Assembly: GCA_013146195.2 (NCBI GenBank)
Contig: CM028381.1
Location: 99,113,002 to 99,177,001 of the forward strand
Source: Codonopsis lanceolata
Taxonomy: Eukaryota; Streptophyta; Magnoliopsida; Asterales; Campanulaceae
Length of the DNA: 64,000 nt
Direction: 5' to 3'
The notes under the pieces were generated by a model. That model had not been told where the DNA came from and did no database searches. It saw nothing but the letters and a program-made list of their open reading frames with translations. Shown piece by piece: positions 33,111-45,565 of this stretch. Both the position numbers and the translations under genes were made by a program. Within the stretch, counting starts at the first letter, position 1; each line of letters begins with the position of its first letter.

Positions 33111-34852
33111 TGCCCGAAGATGAGGGTTAATCGGCCTGGGAGTACTAGTCAACAATCCAAAGGCTCCAAGAGAGACAGTGGTGGACGGCCTAGAGTTTGA
33201 GGTCGATGCAAGTGGCGGTTGGCCATCATGAGTTTTGAGGCCTATCCGAAATAGGAAGGTATATTCTTGTATATATATACGTAAATTATACCGTTGTTAC
33301 TATTATCGTTATTATGAGTACACGCTTTAATCGGTAGCTCATGTGCATTCATACATACATTATATGGTGTATTGTGTAATATTGGTTGTTTGCTCGATCG
33401 GAATAATACCCCAATGTGAGATTGATATATGATATGGTTTGTTTTGTGGATTACCGTAGGTAACGCACGTGGTGTATGGATTCTTGTTTAGTCATATATA
33501 TATATAGACTATGCTATATATAGAGTGTGGTGTGTGGTTATATATAAAAGGCCATAGTATATATATATATGAAGCATGAATTGTATATTGATACTTATCG
33601 GTTTGGTATGATGTTTGTATATTCTATGAGGATATGTTTTATGTAATGAGTAATATTATACTATATTGTTGTTAAGTGGTTATTATGCGAGTAAGATATA
33701 CACTGACTTAGTAGAAGGTTGAAGGTTGCGATTTGAGGATAATCACGGTTGCACGGAGAGATAGACGCTTCACCGTGAGTATTGAGACGTTAACGTTGTG
33801 TTAGGATGCTTAGTACATTGGTTGTAGACTTGGTCTAGAGCTTAAGAAAGGATAGTTTTATGAGTATGGACGTTACGGCATTAGTAGCCTTGTCGATTCG
33901 TGGCGATTATCGAGAAATTATCTTGGTTGAGTGTACTAGGTACACAAGTTTTGTGATAGCTATTGTTGTTTGTCAAGGTAATAGACCTTGTTACTTGGTC
34001 TCGAATTTTTATTCGCTATACGTGCATTAGTTGTAGGAAACACCTACTTGATGCATTACATTTTAGTATACTAAATTCTCATTTCATCATTATTATCTCC
34101 TCGCCATTCATTTCCTTAGCATAGAGACTATTAAAGGATGCTTAAAACCTTTTAATCATGAACCTTGCATCCTTTAACGGAAACTTTTGAGTATCCAATT
34201 TAGCCTGCACCCTAAATTGGTGATCAAAAGTGGTTCGTTGTTGGACTAGGATTGGTATGAATTATGGTAGAAATTGACTATACCCGCTACCAAATGGAAT
34301 GGACTGAATGGAATGAATTTTTAAACACATCATTAATGTGCTATTATGTGTTCTCACCCGCGATGGGAAATCGCGAGTATGATTTGCATGGTTTGAAATG
34401 CCGATTTGCTTATCTTTGATTTGTTTGTAAATTGCTCCATGCAATTATTATTTTTAAAGTTAGAACCCTTGTTCTTGAATTCATGTTGTGCCCCGAGACA
34501 AATAGTTTCGGTAGTTGAACGTGTTCTTATGTTGAAGTTTGGGATTTTGCCTACATGATTGGTGTAATGTGTTCTTGGTGTATTCGTGACTCAAGCATGA
34601 GTCATATTGTTTCCGATAGAAGGTGTTTGATGTCGTGTCTATCGAGAGTTCAGAGACTTTGAACTTGGATTATAGTTCGAATCTCGTGTGTATTGTAGTG
34701 GTAGACTCGAGATTCGAGTCAAAGTTGGTGGTTTTGAGATTCGAGTGTTAACTCGATTAAGAGACACAAGGATCATTGTCTCGATGTAGGGTGGTCGAGT
34801 GTGGACCTAATGTTGGTTTGTATATGATTTAGAATCTCTGACTAATTCTTTT
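33111..34852. other. Internal Tekay sequence without coding remnants
   Basis: It is AT-rich with short TATATA runs. I see no reverse transcriptase, RNase H or integrase motif on either strand. This is where pol should be. Confidence 0.6.
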
Positions 34853-34865
34853 AAGGTGGAGAGAG

Positions 34866-36668
34866 TGTGACGCCCCGCCTCCTTCGTTATTCTCATGGCG
34901 TGCTATTTTGCACTTCTAACTTTGTCGATCAGATGTTTGGTTCATAGAGGTCTAGATATGTTTGAGAGACCATATTAAGACCAAAACAACATTAAGAGAC
35001 TCCATATAGTTGTTGACTTGTTAAAGTCACAAGTCGTGACTGACGATAGCCTGAATACGACGCGATTGAGGGTTTGCTTATGCTTTTGTGTTCGGTGACT
35101 TCTGTCTTGGGTCCTAGACCTCTTTAAGATGATTTATTAACATGTTTAGATGCATTAGACTTCAAGTTGGAGGTGTTCCTTAAGTCTATCGATGATTTGG
35201 AAGTTTTGGAGATAGCGTTCGTCTCTATCGCGTAGTTCGGGAATCGAGTCGCGTGTCGTCTCTCCTTTGGGATTCTTATTCCCCTAGTTGTTATTCAACT
35301 TTCTAGAAGTATTTAAGCTTCTTCATTAGCCCTTAGACTTGCCTTAAAAGTCTCCTTTCGTTGCTCGATTGCGAGTTCATTCGTCGTTCGGTTGCGTTGT
35401 TGCACCCCTTCCGGTTTCGCTCCGAGTTGTTTCGGGAGTTGTTCGGGTGTGTTTAGACTTGTTTTGAGTTGGGTTAGACCTTAGAATGGTTGCCCATAAG
35501 TTTGGGATCATTTAGACAAGTTTAGACCAAGTTTTGGAGGTTCAGAGCCGGGCGCCGCTGGCACATAGTGGCGCCCGCCTCAAGTCGAGAGCATCCTTGT
35601 GTTGGGGCGAGAGCCCGGGCGCATGGAGAGGGGTGAGGCGCCCGCCACCTTCGTGACCAATTAGGGATTTTTCCCCTGTTTTGATCTTGAGCAATTTTAC
35701 ACCCAAACCCCTATCCTAAACCTTTTCTAAACCATTTCTAATCCTCCCTAACCCTCCTTGATTATGTCCTAACATCTCTAACAAGTTTGATGAGTGGATT
35801 AGTGAGTGATTGAGTGGATTAATTAAGCCCAAAATCAGATTTTAAGACACCACATTGTGGTGACACTTCCACTCAATTTTTGGACCAATATAAACCACAA
35901 TACGAGATTTTGACTCTCATTTCTCACCCTCCTCTCCAAAAACAGGATTCATCCTCTCAAGCTCTCCCATGGCTTCTTGAAGACATCTTCATCATCCTCC
36001 TTGATTCTTCACTCATTTGCTCAAGCCTCCTCCACAAGAAGTGTAGAGCTCGAAGAGAAGATCATTTTCAACCGATTAGTTTCTTTCTTTGCTTTCTTTG
36101 GTGTTGAACACTTGTAAGTTACTTCTTCTCTCTTTGATTTTGTACTCATTGATCCTAAGGAAAACAAACTCTATGCTATTTGAGGTCAATGAGTACATAC
36201 TACCTTGGGTGATTTTAACTTGTGATTTGAGCATGTGAACTTGTCAAAAGCATATGTAGGATGACCTATATGATTGTGGAAGTATTATGTTACTCTTCAT
36301 CTTGTGTTTCTAGGGTTATGAACATGCTAGAAATCATGTTTACATTCTATTTGGTTTATTATGAAAGTATGCCTAAAGTTTGGGGCTTGAATGTGTGATC
36401 TCACTTGGTATATGAGTATGACCATCTAATTGAAAGTATGAAATCTCTAAATGGGTATAGGGTTATGTTGGGTTTTATGAATTTTAAGGTTTGTTAATCA
36501 AGCCCGAATTATTGAGAATTGTTGTTATTTAGAGTGGGTGTTAATGTTGATATCGATGAAAGGTATAAGAATGAAACTTAGTATTTGGACTCAACAGGTC
36601 ATCATAGGTTCAACATTTTGTTAACGAACTCGAGGTTGAAATCCTACAACATTTGGGTGTCGTTTGAA
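34866..36668 (+). repeat. Tekay element 3' LTR (truncated by gap)
   Basis: Co-linear with 28158 to about 30000. It shows many 1-4 nt deletions relative to the first LTR and rather few substitutions. Confidence 0.85.
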
Positions 36669-36768
36669 NNNNNNNNNNNNNNNNNNNNNNNNNNNNNNNN
36701 NNNNNNNNNNNNNNNNNNNNNNNNNNNNNNNNNNNNNNNNNNNNNNNNNNNNNNNNNNNNNNNNNNNN
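36669..36768. other. Assembly gap (100 N)
   Basis: One hundred N, the usual placeholder for a gap of unknown size. The rest of the Tekay 3' LTR, its target duplication, and most of the copia 5' LTR (about 1.9 kb) should lie here. Confidence 0.99.
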
Positions 36769-36927
36769 TTCCAAGCCAACAGCAGACATGCTCGACAAGT
36801 CTACCATTTATGCCACTAAAACCTATACTTCATGCATATCCAAAAGAAAAGTTTTTAATGTGGTATCATAGGCTATTCACACCCCCCCCCCTTCTAGCCT
36901 ATTTGAGCTTTATTGTGGACCAACAAT

Positions 36928-36940
36928 TGGTATCAGAGCC
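36928..36940 (+). promoter_or_regulatory. Copia primer-binding site
   Basis: TGGTATCAGAGCC, complementary to the 3' end of initiator tRNA-Met, two bases after the LTR. Confidence 0.9.
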
Positions 36941-39900
36941 AAGCTCTTCTAGCTTTATGCCAGGTCTAACCACCTGAGAGTTTGATCCTCAAAAACTCAT
37001 TCCAAATGCATGTCAAAAATTTTGTCAAAACTTTTGACAAGGATTTCATTGAAAATTTTTGAAAACCAGTTTATATCTAAATACTCATTGTTTTTAAAAA
37101 ATCATTTGAGAAAGATACTTTCACCTTGATGACTGTAAGAACTTATTCATAAGATAGATATATACATATATCCATTGGCACTATGAATAATTTCTTTTTT
37201 CAGATGTATAAAAAAAAACTTCGATGGATGCTTTAAAATAATGGAATTTGCCATTCAAATTCTCTTGACACAAGGCTAACAATTGTTATCAATCTAACAC
37301 CTTCTCGAGAGAAAATTTCTTAGTTAAAATTCTGCAACTCTACTGTGAAAGAATTTTATCTGATCTCTGATTCATCTTATGAAAAAGATTAAGAGTCAAA
37401 AACTCTATATCATGAAACTTTGATTGATCCATCTGTTTTATGATATTTAGTTTCTGAGAACTTAGTCTATATTTCAAAGAGACATCCGTAATTAGCCACT
37501 AAGAAATTTGAACAAAAATTCTCTAAAAATGTCGCAAATGAAATCATTCCTTAAGTAACATCTACTACAGACACAATAGCTTAGATTCCTAAAGGCTCAT
37601 TTGGGAAGACGTCTACATTGATCTGAACGTGACTGTCAATAAAGGTATATTCTAAGTCCAGTGCTCTTTATTCTCTATGCATTGAGACTCGGGAGGATTA
37701 AGATTTTCAAGATCATATTCTTTCCTTCCTCTTCTTTCTGATCTAATTGAAATACTTATTCATGTATCTTTTTATTGTCTCTGGAGCTTTCTAAAGCTCG
37801 CAAAGTGTTACTGATGATCTTCTTGATTTTCATTCAAGAATATAGATTTTCTCAAGATCATCTAGCTACCTTTGATTATCTCTCTACCTGACTGAATTGT
37901 GACCTCTACTCTTTTGTCTCAGTCCACTCTTCTTCTTACTGGGTATTATGATTTATGACTAATATCTATTTCATCTTTCCTACTCTTTGATATTCAGAAA
38001 TAAATCTTCACTGCACATTGTTTATATTTGCATGCTCTGTTCATCTCTGTTTTTCTCTGCAAATATAAATACTTGAGTAATTGTTTATCATACTATGTTC
38101 TTTGATTCCTTTTCTTCCTTTAAGTATGATATACATTACCAATCTGAATATCAGTCTTTTATTCAAAGTTATCTTTGATCTGTTGTGTATTTGCAACATC
38201 AATTCTCCTTCTTCGATGATCCTTCTTGATGCAATGAACTTCATAAGCTCAGTTCGGTGTGCTGACTTATAGGAGTTTACACCTTAGTAGACAATGTGCA
38301 ACATACATGGGTATCTTTGCAATTTCTACAAAGGTTGAGGCTAAGCTTTTCGAAATTGACTACTTCTTAAAGCATAATGACAAATTCCTTAGATTCTCGG
38401 TAAAGGTAAACAAAATGTTTAAAAAGGTAAAATGATTTCTTCAAAATTGTTTATGAAAAGTTGTTTTGTCAAATCTTACTGAAAAGTTGTTTTGACAAAT
38501 CAAAAACCTTTTTATCTTCTCAAGAAAGCCGACTTGTCTTTTCAATTTTCTTTTGGGCTTTCCAAGGAGAACAATTTACCGGATATCTAGGAATTGACTC
38601 ATCTCTCACACAAGTCTTTATGACTTTACAGTGGGTAGATGAAAGGACCCTTCGCCTTATTAGTTCACCTTTATAACCGGTCCTTAGTCTTCCCTCAGCA
38701 AGTATAAATAAAGACTTCCCTCCTTATTCTCTATCACTTGCAAACTATCTCCAAACACTATGATAGACGCTGATACAAAATCCCTTTCTTCCAAAATGTT
38801 ACTTAGGAGAATTTTTAGCGATAGATCAAGCCTCTCTCTCAACAACTTGGAATTATTCTTTCTATTCCCCAAAAGTTGTTTGGTTTGTTTCGAGGATTCC
38901 TCTTGTATGAAGAATTTCCTCAACAACCATTTAGCATGCCTCTCCCTGAACCCCATGATCGTGCTCATGTCAGCCTACCCTTTTTAGCAATGTGACTTTC
39001 TACATTTTCTCGTGATGACATGATTCTCCCTAGAGATCAGCACAAATCACAGCAGCGGATTTTCTAAAGGTAGTCATGCCTGCTCGTGAAGATCATTTGG
39101 GTTTTAGAGCTAGCTAAAGGGAGAAGGAAGAGCAGGCAACTGAATCCCATATCTGCATTTTTCACAATGAAGAGATTCCGTTTGGCTGCCTCTTTCGACT
39201 TTGAGCTCCTTGATCTGGACCTATATTCCGTTTGCCAACCGGTTAGATGGATCTGGGTCCATTGTCCTCATAGACATCTCTTTGTAACATTTTTATCTTT
39301 AGAAATGTATCAGGTGTTTAGATTAGTTGTTTAATAGGAGTAGTTAAGTCATCGGAAGTTGTATTGAATCTTGTAATCTTTAGATCCTCTTTGTATTCGA
39401 AGTATATTTTGATCTAAATGAAAACTTGTTCAAAGCAACTTTACTTCATGTCTATCTGCCTTTCCTTGTACATTCTTTTGATATCATGTACTCTTGTGTT
39501 TGCCTATCGATTCTGATCTTCATATCACAGTATTCATTTCGGATCCACAATAGCAAGCATAACTCTGCTGTTAACCCAACAGCAAACCAATCCTTAACCA
39601 CGAGTTTCTCTATTCAACAAAACGATAATTCTGATGAGACAATCCCAGGATCTATTCTTTAAATGATAGTCTTATAAATATGATCTACCATTTTTACATG
39701 TGACTCAGATAGCACAAAAGACTTTAAATTCTCTTATCAAAACTTCTAGTGCTTAAAAGACTAAGTTGATTCCTGGTTTAATGACAATCTTTGCTTTAAT
39801 TGTTGTCATTACAACTAGATCAATTGGTTTCTTTAATTTTTAAAAGAAACTTATTTTGGTTGAAAACTTCAATGATTACTAGTAGGAATCTCATCAGAAG

Positions 39901-42023
39901 AACCAATGTTGGAATATGGATAACTTTAGTTATTGATTTCTTAGAAAGGACTGCTTACCTAGCAACTTCTTTCCCAGAAATAGAAGATCTCACCTTAACC
40001 CATGATGTTCTGGTGAATCTTCATTTCCATCCAAAAATTTTTGTCTCAAACACTTCACAACACCAGACTCAATAACTACTGCTGGAAGGATGACCTTCTA
40101 AGGAACTAGCAGCTTCTGATGTTTCATATCATATCTGATGTTTCCTCTGTTGAAGACAACCCTTCTCAAATTTCTCTCATCTTTCTTGAGTCTTGAATAA
40201 TTGACTTTCTTAACCAAAAGTTAGTCATCTCCTTAGCTGTTGACCTTGAAGCATAAGACATTCTTTTACAACTCTACCTTCAGTAAAACTTAGTATAAGC
40301 TACTTGCTTCTTTGTGATACAAGTATTTTAACTAAGGTGACTGTTGACTCTATGTTGCTTCGAATGCTCTTCTCACCTATCGGGATTCTGTTGAGGAGGA
40401 GCATGGTCATTAGCTAATCCATGCCAATGAAGCCTATGGTTTATCCTTCCAAAAGCCGAGGCACTCCAAAAAGGATAAAATTGCTGAAACATTATTTATA
40501 TAATTGGTATATGCAGACTTTCATATCTACTGTATCATACTTATTCAGCAACCCTCTAGTCTGCTTAACTCCTAAAGTTACAATTTCCTTTAGTAGACTC
40601 CAAACCCTGCTGATCCTTCTTTATCAGTAGACTCTTAAACTCTGTTTTCAGCAGACTCAAAAATTCTACTAATCATCTTCAACTAGCAGATCCTCATCTA
40701 TGCCGACTTCCTTGCTACTCTTATCACTTGAAAACGACATATCTCAATCTTTGCTGATCAATCTTCATATTCTTAATCCTTGATATCAGCAAACCTTAAT
40801 CTACTGATCACCTATCCTTCAAAATCAGTATCAGTAGACTTCCATCATTCTTCAACACAATGTTTTCACCTAATTGGTATTACAGCAATTACATTGCTGA
40901 CCTCATAAGTGTGTTCAAGACAACTGATAATCATGCATCTCCAAGGATTAATATCAGCAGACATTCATCACTGTTGTACACATTCTTTACGTTATCAGTT
41001 GAACCAGTAGACTCAAAACTCTATTATGCATCCCTAAACAGCAGACTCAAAACTCTGCTGGTTATCCTTAAACATCAGACTCTCACTTCTGCTGTTCCTA
41101 TTCTTGTGTCAGCACTCTTCACACTCTACTGAAACTAATCATCAAAAATTGGTTTCAGACTTTAACTCTGCTGATCAATCTTGTGGAATGATATCTTTGA
41201 CATAAAACTTTTAGGAATATTGATAGTATTTCAAAATATATTTCACAAATCTTTCTAAAAATTTATTTCAAAACACATTTTCTTCCTTGTTCTAGAATGA
41301 CTAGAAGACTAAGGAGATTGCGGAAGACTGTGTGGATGACTCATAAAGCCCTGAAAGTCTCTTCTAGTAAACAAGAACACAACGATCTTCATTGTTTTGC
41401 AAAATATTTTCTTGGAAAGATACTTTCAAAATATTTTTGAAATTATTTCTGTTCCAAAATTCTATAGATTTGGGAGATTGCTGAGGATTGTGTAGATGAT
41501 TCAGAATGCCCCGTAAATTATCTATTTGAACATTTGGAATTTTAAAACCTATCCTATTTCTTAAACTTATTTTGTACGAAACTTGCTATACTATTTTTGC
41601 TCATTGATATCAACACAACTTTTTTTCAATACCCTCTGTCCTCAAAATTCATCTATTTTTGTTGGTATTGAAATCCTTTATTTAAGCCACAACGCTGGCC
41701 AAATTCATATTCCCTACAGTGACTTAATTTCGCAATCATGAATCGCCGCCTTTCCAAGAAACACGTCCACTCCAAATCAAGTACTGACATGATTTCTTTA
41801 CCGCTTCATATATCAGTCATTAATGATCTACAATGGATATTCAAACGACGGTTCTTGATAAGTGTGTTCTTCCTGCATATTCTCAGAAAGTATTGAATAT
41901 ATATACATCCTCATTGAAAATCTTTTGATTTGTTATCTCTCTCAATCGTTATCCTTTGTTTCCACTCCAACAATTGATACGATTACTATCAGTGGTTCTT
42001 CTTTTTTTCCTTAGAAAATCTCT
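36941..42023. other. Copia interior, no recognisable protein
   Basis: Five kilobases with only short ORFs; none shows an integrase, YVDD reverse transcriptase or zinc-knuckle motif. The part from 40520 to 41170 is an array of AGCAGACT/CTCTGCTG words. The rest is unremarkable T/C-rich sequence. Confidence 0.55.
40520..41170 (+). repeat. Array of degenerate AGCAGA...TCTGCT hairpins
   Basis: About ten irregularly spaced copies of AGCAGACTCAAAACTCTGCT or its variants (AGTAGACTC, AGCAAACC, CAGACTCTCACTTCTGCTG). The best copies can pair AGCAGA with TCTGCT around an 8-nt loop. The same CAGCAGAC word returns in the 3' LTR at 45750-45940 and 47405. Confidence 0.7.
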
Positions 42024-42815
42024 ATGACCGCCTCTTCTTCTAACAGCATCTCTAACCCTATTGCTCCTCTTGAATCTTCCTTCATTACCAAAGTAGGTTC
42101 TCATTCCTACATTCTTGGTCGAACGATTCAAGGAGAACAATTTCTCCTCAACAATACTGTTGGTGCAAAGATTATAGATCTTTTCCACAGTTCTAGACTC
42201 GTCTCCATCCTTACATTTCGCGAAGAATTCTATAGCCTTCAACTGGTCGACGAATTCTACTCAAGGATACAACTGACAAGAAATGGTAAGAGCCTCCACG
42301 GTCGCATTCGAGGCACTGATGTCATCCTCAATGCCGTGAGTCTATCAAGGGTTTTCAACCTTCCCTCTGTTGGCCCTGACTCCATTAATGATTCTGTTCT
42401 CAACGAATCATGGCTGCACTGTACTGGCTACCATTCTCGCGATGACTGTAGTACATGAGATATTTTCAATTATCCCTTCGACATGTACTGTGTTGGTGAA
42501 ATTCTGAGCCAATGTCTTCTGTTTCACGAACCAGGCTCAGGAAGCGACACCAGAAGACTTCGAAACTTCACCATTACTGTTCTCGACTCTCATGTCATCA
42601 ATTGGTCTGAATTAGTCTTCTCTCTCATCTATCAGTCTGTTCTGCGAAGACGAGTGAATGGGTCTGGTATTCACAAGTACGCTAGGATTATAAGTTATTT
42701 CCTATGCTCCTACCACACCATTCGTTCCACAATTCACGAGGATGAACGCCTTCCTTTTACTGGAGACCTGCTGATCACTCGAGAATTGTTTGGCAACAGA
42801 AGTTTTTCTGATTAG
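42024..42815 (+). pseudogene. Envelope-like / plant transposon-domain ORF with one stop
   Basis: ATG 42024 opens a frame to 42815 (about 263 codons), interrupted only by TGA at 42456-42458. Order of features: a Ser/Asn-rich start, LVDEFYSRIQL, then a VSLSRVFNLPSVGPDS-type segment, then INWSELVFSLIYQSVLRR and a hydrophobic ISYFLCSYH stretch. This pattern (EFY..., then a ...L..LP segment, then a long helical part) resembles the putative plant transposon protein domain found downstream of pol in SIRE-like elements. Its function is not known. It sits where such an extra ORF is expected, just before the 3' LTR. Moderate to low certainty on the family. Confidence 0.45.
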
Positions 42816-43776
42816 GATAGAAACTATTCCTTAGATTCTAGCACTGGTAGTTTTGGAGATTCAAACTAGGATGTATTCTTCAATGTTATAGTACTTTCTG
42901 GCTCTTTTGTCATATTATCCTTCTCTTCTGGTATTTTTTTATCCTCTTTGCTTGTAACCGTTCTTCAGAATCATTCCTTTGCTTGCAACCATTAAGGAGG
43001 AGAGTTTTAGTAATGCCTTACAAATTTAACTCACATTAAGGAGGAGAGTTACAATTATGACATAGTATACACAACCTTAGGAGGAGAATTTGCTTACAAG
43101 GGTAAAAACCAACACACACAATGTGATAACTATCCCCTAAAACTGATTCTTTGTGAATCATGTTCTAGCCTTCGTGGCACTTCTGTTGAAACATTCTTTT
43201 ACACTAAAAACATCTCTGCTGAGTCCTACCTTCAACAGAGATTCTACAGTTTTTCAACAGAAAAATCAAACATTTCATCAAATATTTTTGATATAAATGT
43301 TCAACATTTTTTTACCTCAACAAAATTGGTATCAATAGCAATCCTTAATACTCTTCAAAACAAATTTTCAATTAAGGATAATTGGTACCAGCAGCAAACC
43401 TTAACAGTCTTCAAAAAAAAATTTCAATTAAGGTTCTACTATCCCTTCTTGCTAAAACAATTCTTCATATATAAATATCTTTATGCAAGAAAAGAACTCA
43501 AACCTTTTTAGATCCTGTTTAAATCTTTTCAAAATCATTAAGTGATCTAAACTGTTTTTCTTACTATTGCTTTACCTGTTCAGTACTTTGATTTATTGAG
43601 TCTGTAATAGCAATAGTAGACTATGCAAAGCCATCGCTCTTGTAATTATCAACATAGGGCATACCTAGAGATAAAATGATCATTCATTGTAGGCATGTTA
43701 TTGCTATGTTTTGATAAAATGCTTGAGTGCTTTGTATATGTCATTTTGCAATGGTTCCAAGCAAATAGGAGGAGAT
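42816..43776. other. Copia 3' untranslated region
   Basis: Non-coding. It contains AAGGAGGAGAGTT-like purine repeats near 42993, 43034 and 43078, and ends in the polypurine tract AGGAGGAGAT. Confidence 0.6.
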
Positions 43777-43821
43777 TGTTGGAATATGCTTCTTGATAAT
43801 CAAATTATCTTGTTGCATATA

Positions 43822-45565
43822 TGTGGGTTCCCGGGACAGCGCCCGCGCCCCGCGCGCCCTTGGATAGGAGTGCGCGTACGTGCGGATGTGGGACACCACT
43901 GCTCTCATTCCATCCTCCCTTGTTTAGGGGAAGACGAAATTAAAAGTGCGAGAGGAGTATTGTCTAAGATAGTGCGTTTGAATACGCCTCGATTACTTTC
44001 AGTGAATTTTTTATCCAATATGGGAGCTTTGGGTTTTCTATATCAAGTTATCCTTTTTTTAGGGGATACCAGGATATAGGAATACATCACCCTTTCATTC
44101 TCATTCTCCCTTTTTTAGGGGAGAACTGAAAAGTGCAAGAAAGGATGTTACGAGGCCCCACTATGGATTTTATGAAAATAGCCTTATGTCATATTTCGGA
44201 TCATTATGAGTGCTTTGGGTTTTCTACATCAAGTTATCCCTTGTTTAGGGGATACCAGGATATAGGAATACATCACCCTTTCATTCCCATTCTCCCTTTT
44301 ATTAGGGGAAAACGGAAAAGTGCAAGAAATGAGTGTGGTGACGCCCCACTGGATCCAAAATGTTTTATAGAGTCGTCATCTTTATTTTAAGGAAAAAATA
44401 AAGAAAAACCAAAAAAGAAAACCAGAGATTGAAAAAACGGGTTCGGAGGCTAAGTTACGAGTAGGGAAGGTGCTAGGCACCCAACTCGCCCTTTCGGTCT
44501 CAAAAGCAGTTTTTGGCTAAAGTATGTTTTTTGTTATATTTATTTAGCAAATAAACAAAGCATTAAAAGACAGGAAATAAAAGCAAATACATCCATGGCT
44601 ACATTATTTACGGACTTGCATCCGTCTTCTTACAATAATTACCAATATATTTAAAAATATTTGGTCATAATAACGGCTCTTTTACATAGTATTTTCTAAC
44701 TAAATTCGGGCAGCACAACGGCTTATATTTTCTACATTGAGCCGGATTTGAAAATAACTTTTATAAAAGAAATGCTCTTAAAGGTTTTACCTTTCAGAGC
44801 GGGGTGTGCTCGCTCTGTCTTTCTCGAGAGAGGGAGACTTTTTATGCTGTTGCTGCTGCGGTTTGGGCAGAGTAACGACTTATTTTTGATGCGTGCCTAC
44901 TTTCTACTGGCTGAATTTGGGCAGAACAAGGGCTTATTTTTGGTGGTTTTGGCCTTTTTATTCGGGCAGAGCAACGGCTCTTTCCGAGGTTTTTGGACCG
45001 GGGAAATAGGGTAGATACCTAACTAGAGGGCTAGGGATCACTTTGACCGATTGGTTTTAGGTTTGGCGGAGTTTTGGCAGGGTTTCGAGGCTTTATAGGA
45101 AGACCACTCCCTATCTCACTTCGCTCTCTATTTTCTCAGCGTAACGAGGATGCAGAGAAATTTTATCGTTGTCTTTGGTGTGTCTGAAAGTGAGCCCTGA
45201 ACTCTCTATTTATAGGCTGAAGGAGGGACTCATCGGGGATTACTTTTTCTCTCTTGGCGCTTCAAATCCTTGTACACCGTGCATCGGAAGTTGCACAATG
45301 CGTTAACTGGGAGTGACCCTGTAGCACCTTGGACGCGGCCTAAAGGGTCTGTAGGCGCCGCGCCAAGACTTCCCTTTGGCAGCGCCAGGTTACTATTCAT
45401 CTTTCATTTTTGACGCTTTAACCCCCTGCATTTCACTGTTTAGCGCATCCTGCTTTGCCTTTTTGCATTTTTAACTCCTGTAACTTGACATTTGTTAAGT
45501 TTAAACATTTCTTGATATCACATGCCAGAGTTACATATCAGGGGTACAAAATATGGGTGTCTACA
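43822..45565 (-). mobile_element. LTR-B: solo Tat LTR inside the copia LTR
   Basis: On the minus strand it runs TGTAGACACCC... (45565) to ...GGGAACCCACA (43822), 1744 bp. It is flanked by ATATA (43817-43821) and ATATC (45566-45570), a 5-bp duplication with one mismatch. No internal sequence is attached, so it is a solo LTR left by recombination. It contains a 186-bp duplication with hairpin motifs and a TATA box on the minus strand. Confidence 0.85.
45205..45214 (-). promoter_or_regulatory. LTR-B TATA box
   Basis: Minus-strand TATAAATAGA, about 350 bp into the LTR; same motif and place as at 48381 and 58760. Confidence 0.65.

Larger units (their letters stand above)
28158..36668 (+). mobile_element. 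Tekay/Del-type gypsy element, pol-less, 3' end in gap
   Basis: In order: LTR 28158-32132 (TGTAACACCCCGC...GGGTCGCA), primer-binding site at 32137, ruined gag (about 32370-33110), 1.7 kb without coding sequence, polypurine tract AAGGTGGAGAGAG (34853-34865), and a second LTR from 34866 (TGTGACGCCCCGC...) cut by the N gap. The internal region is only 2.7 kb and no protease, reverse transcriptase or integrase remains, so this is a large-LTR deletion derivative. A target duplication cannot be tested because the right end is missing; the left candidate is GTAGT. Confidence 0.85.
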
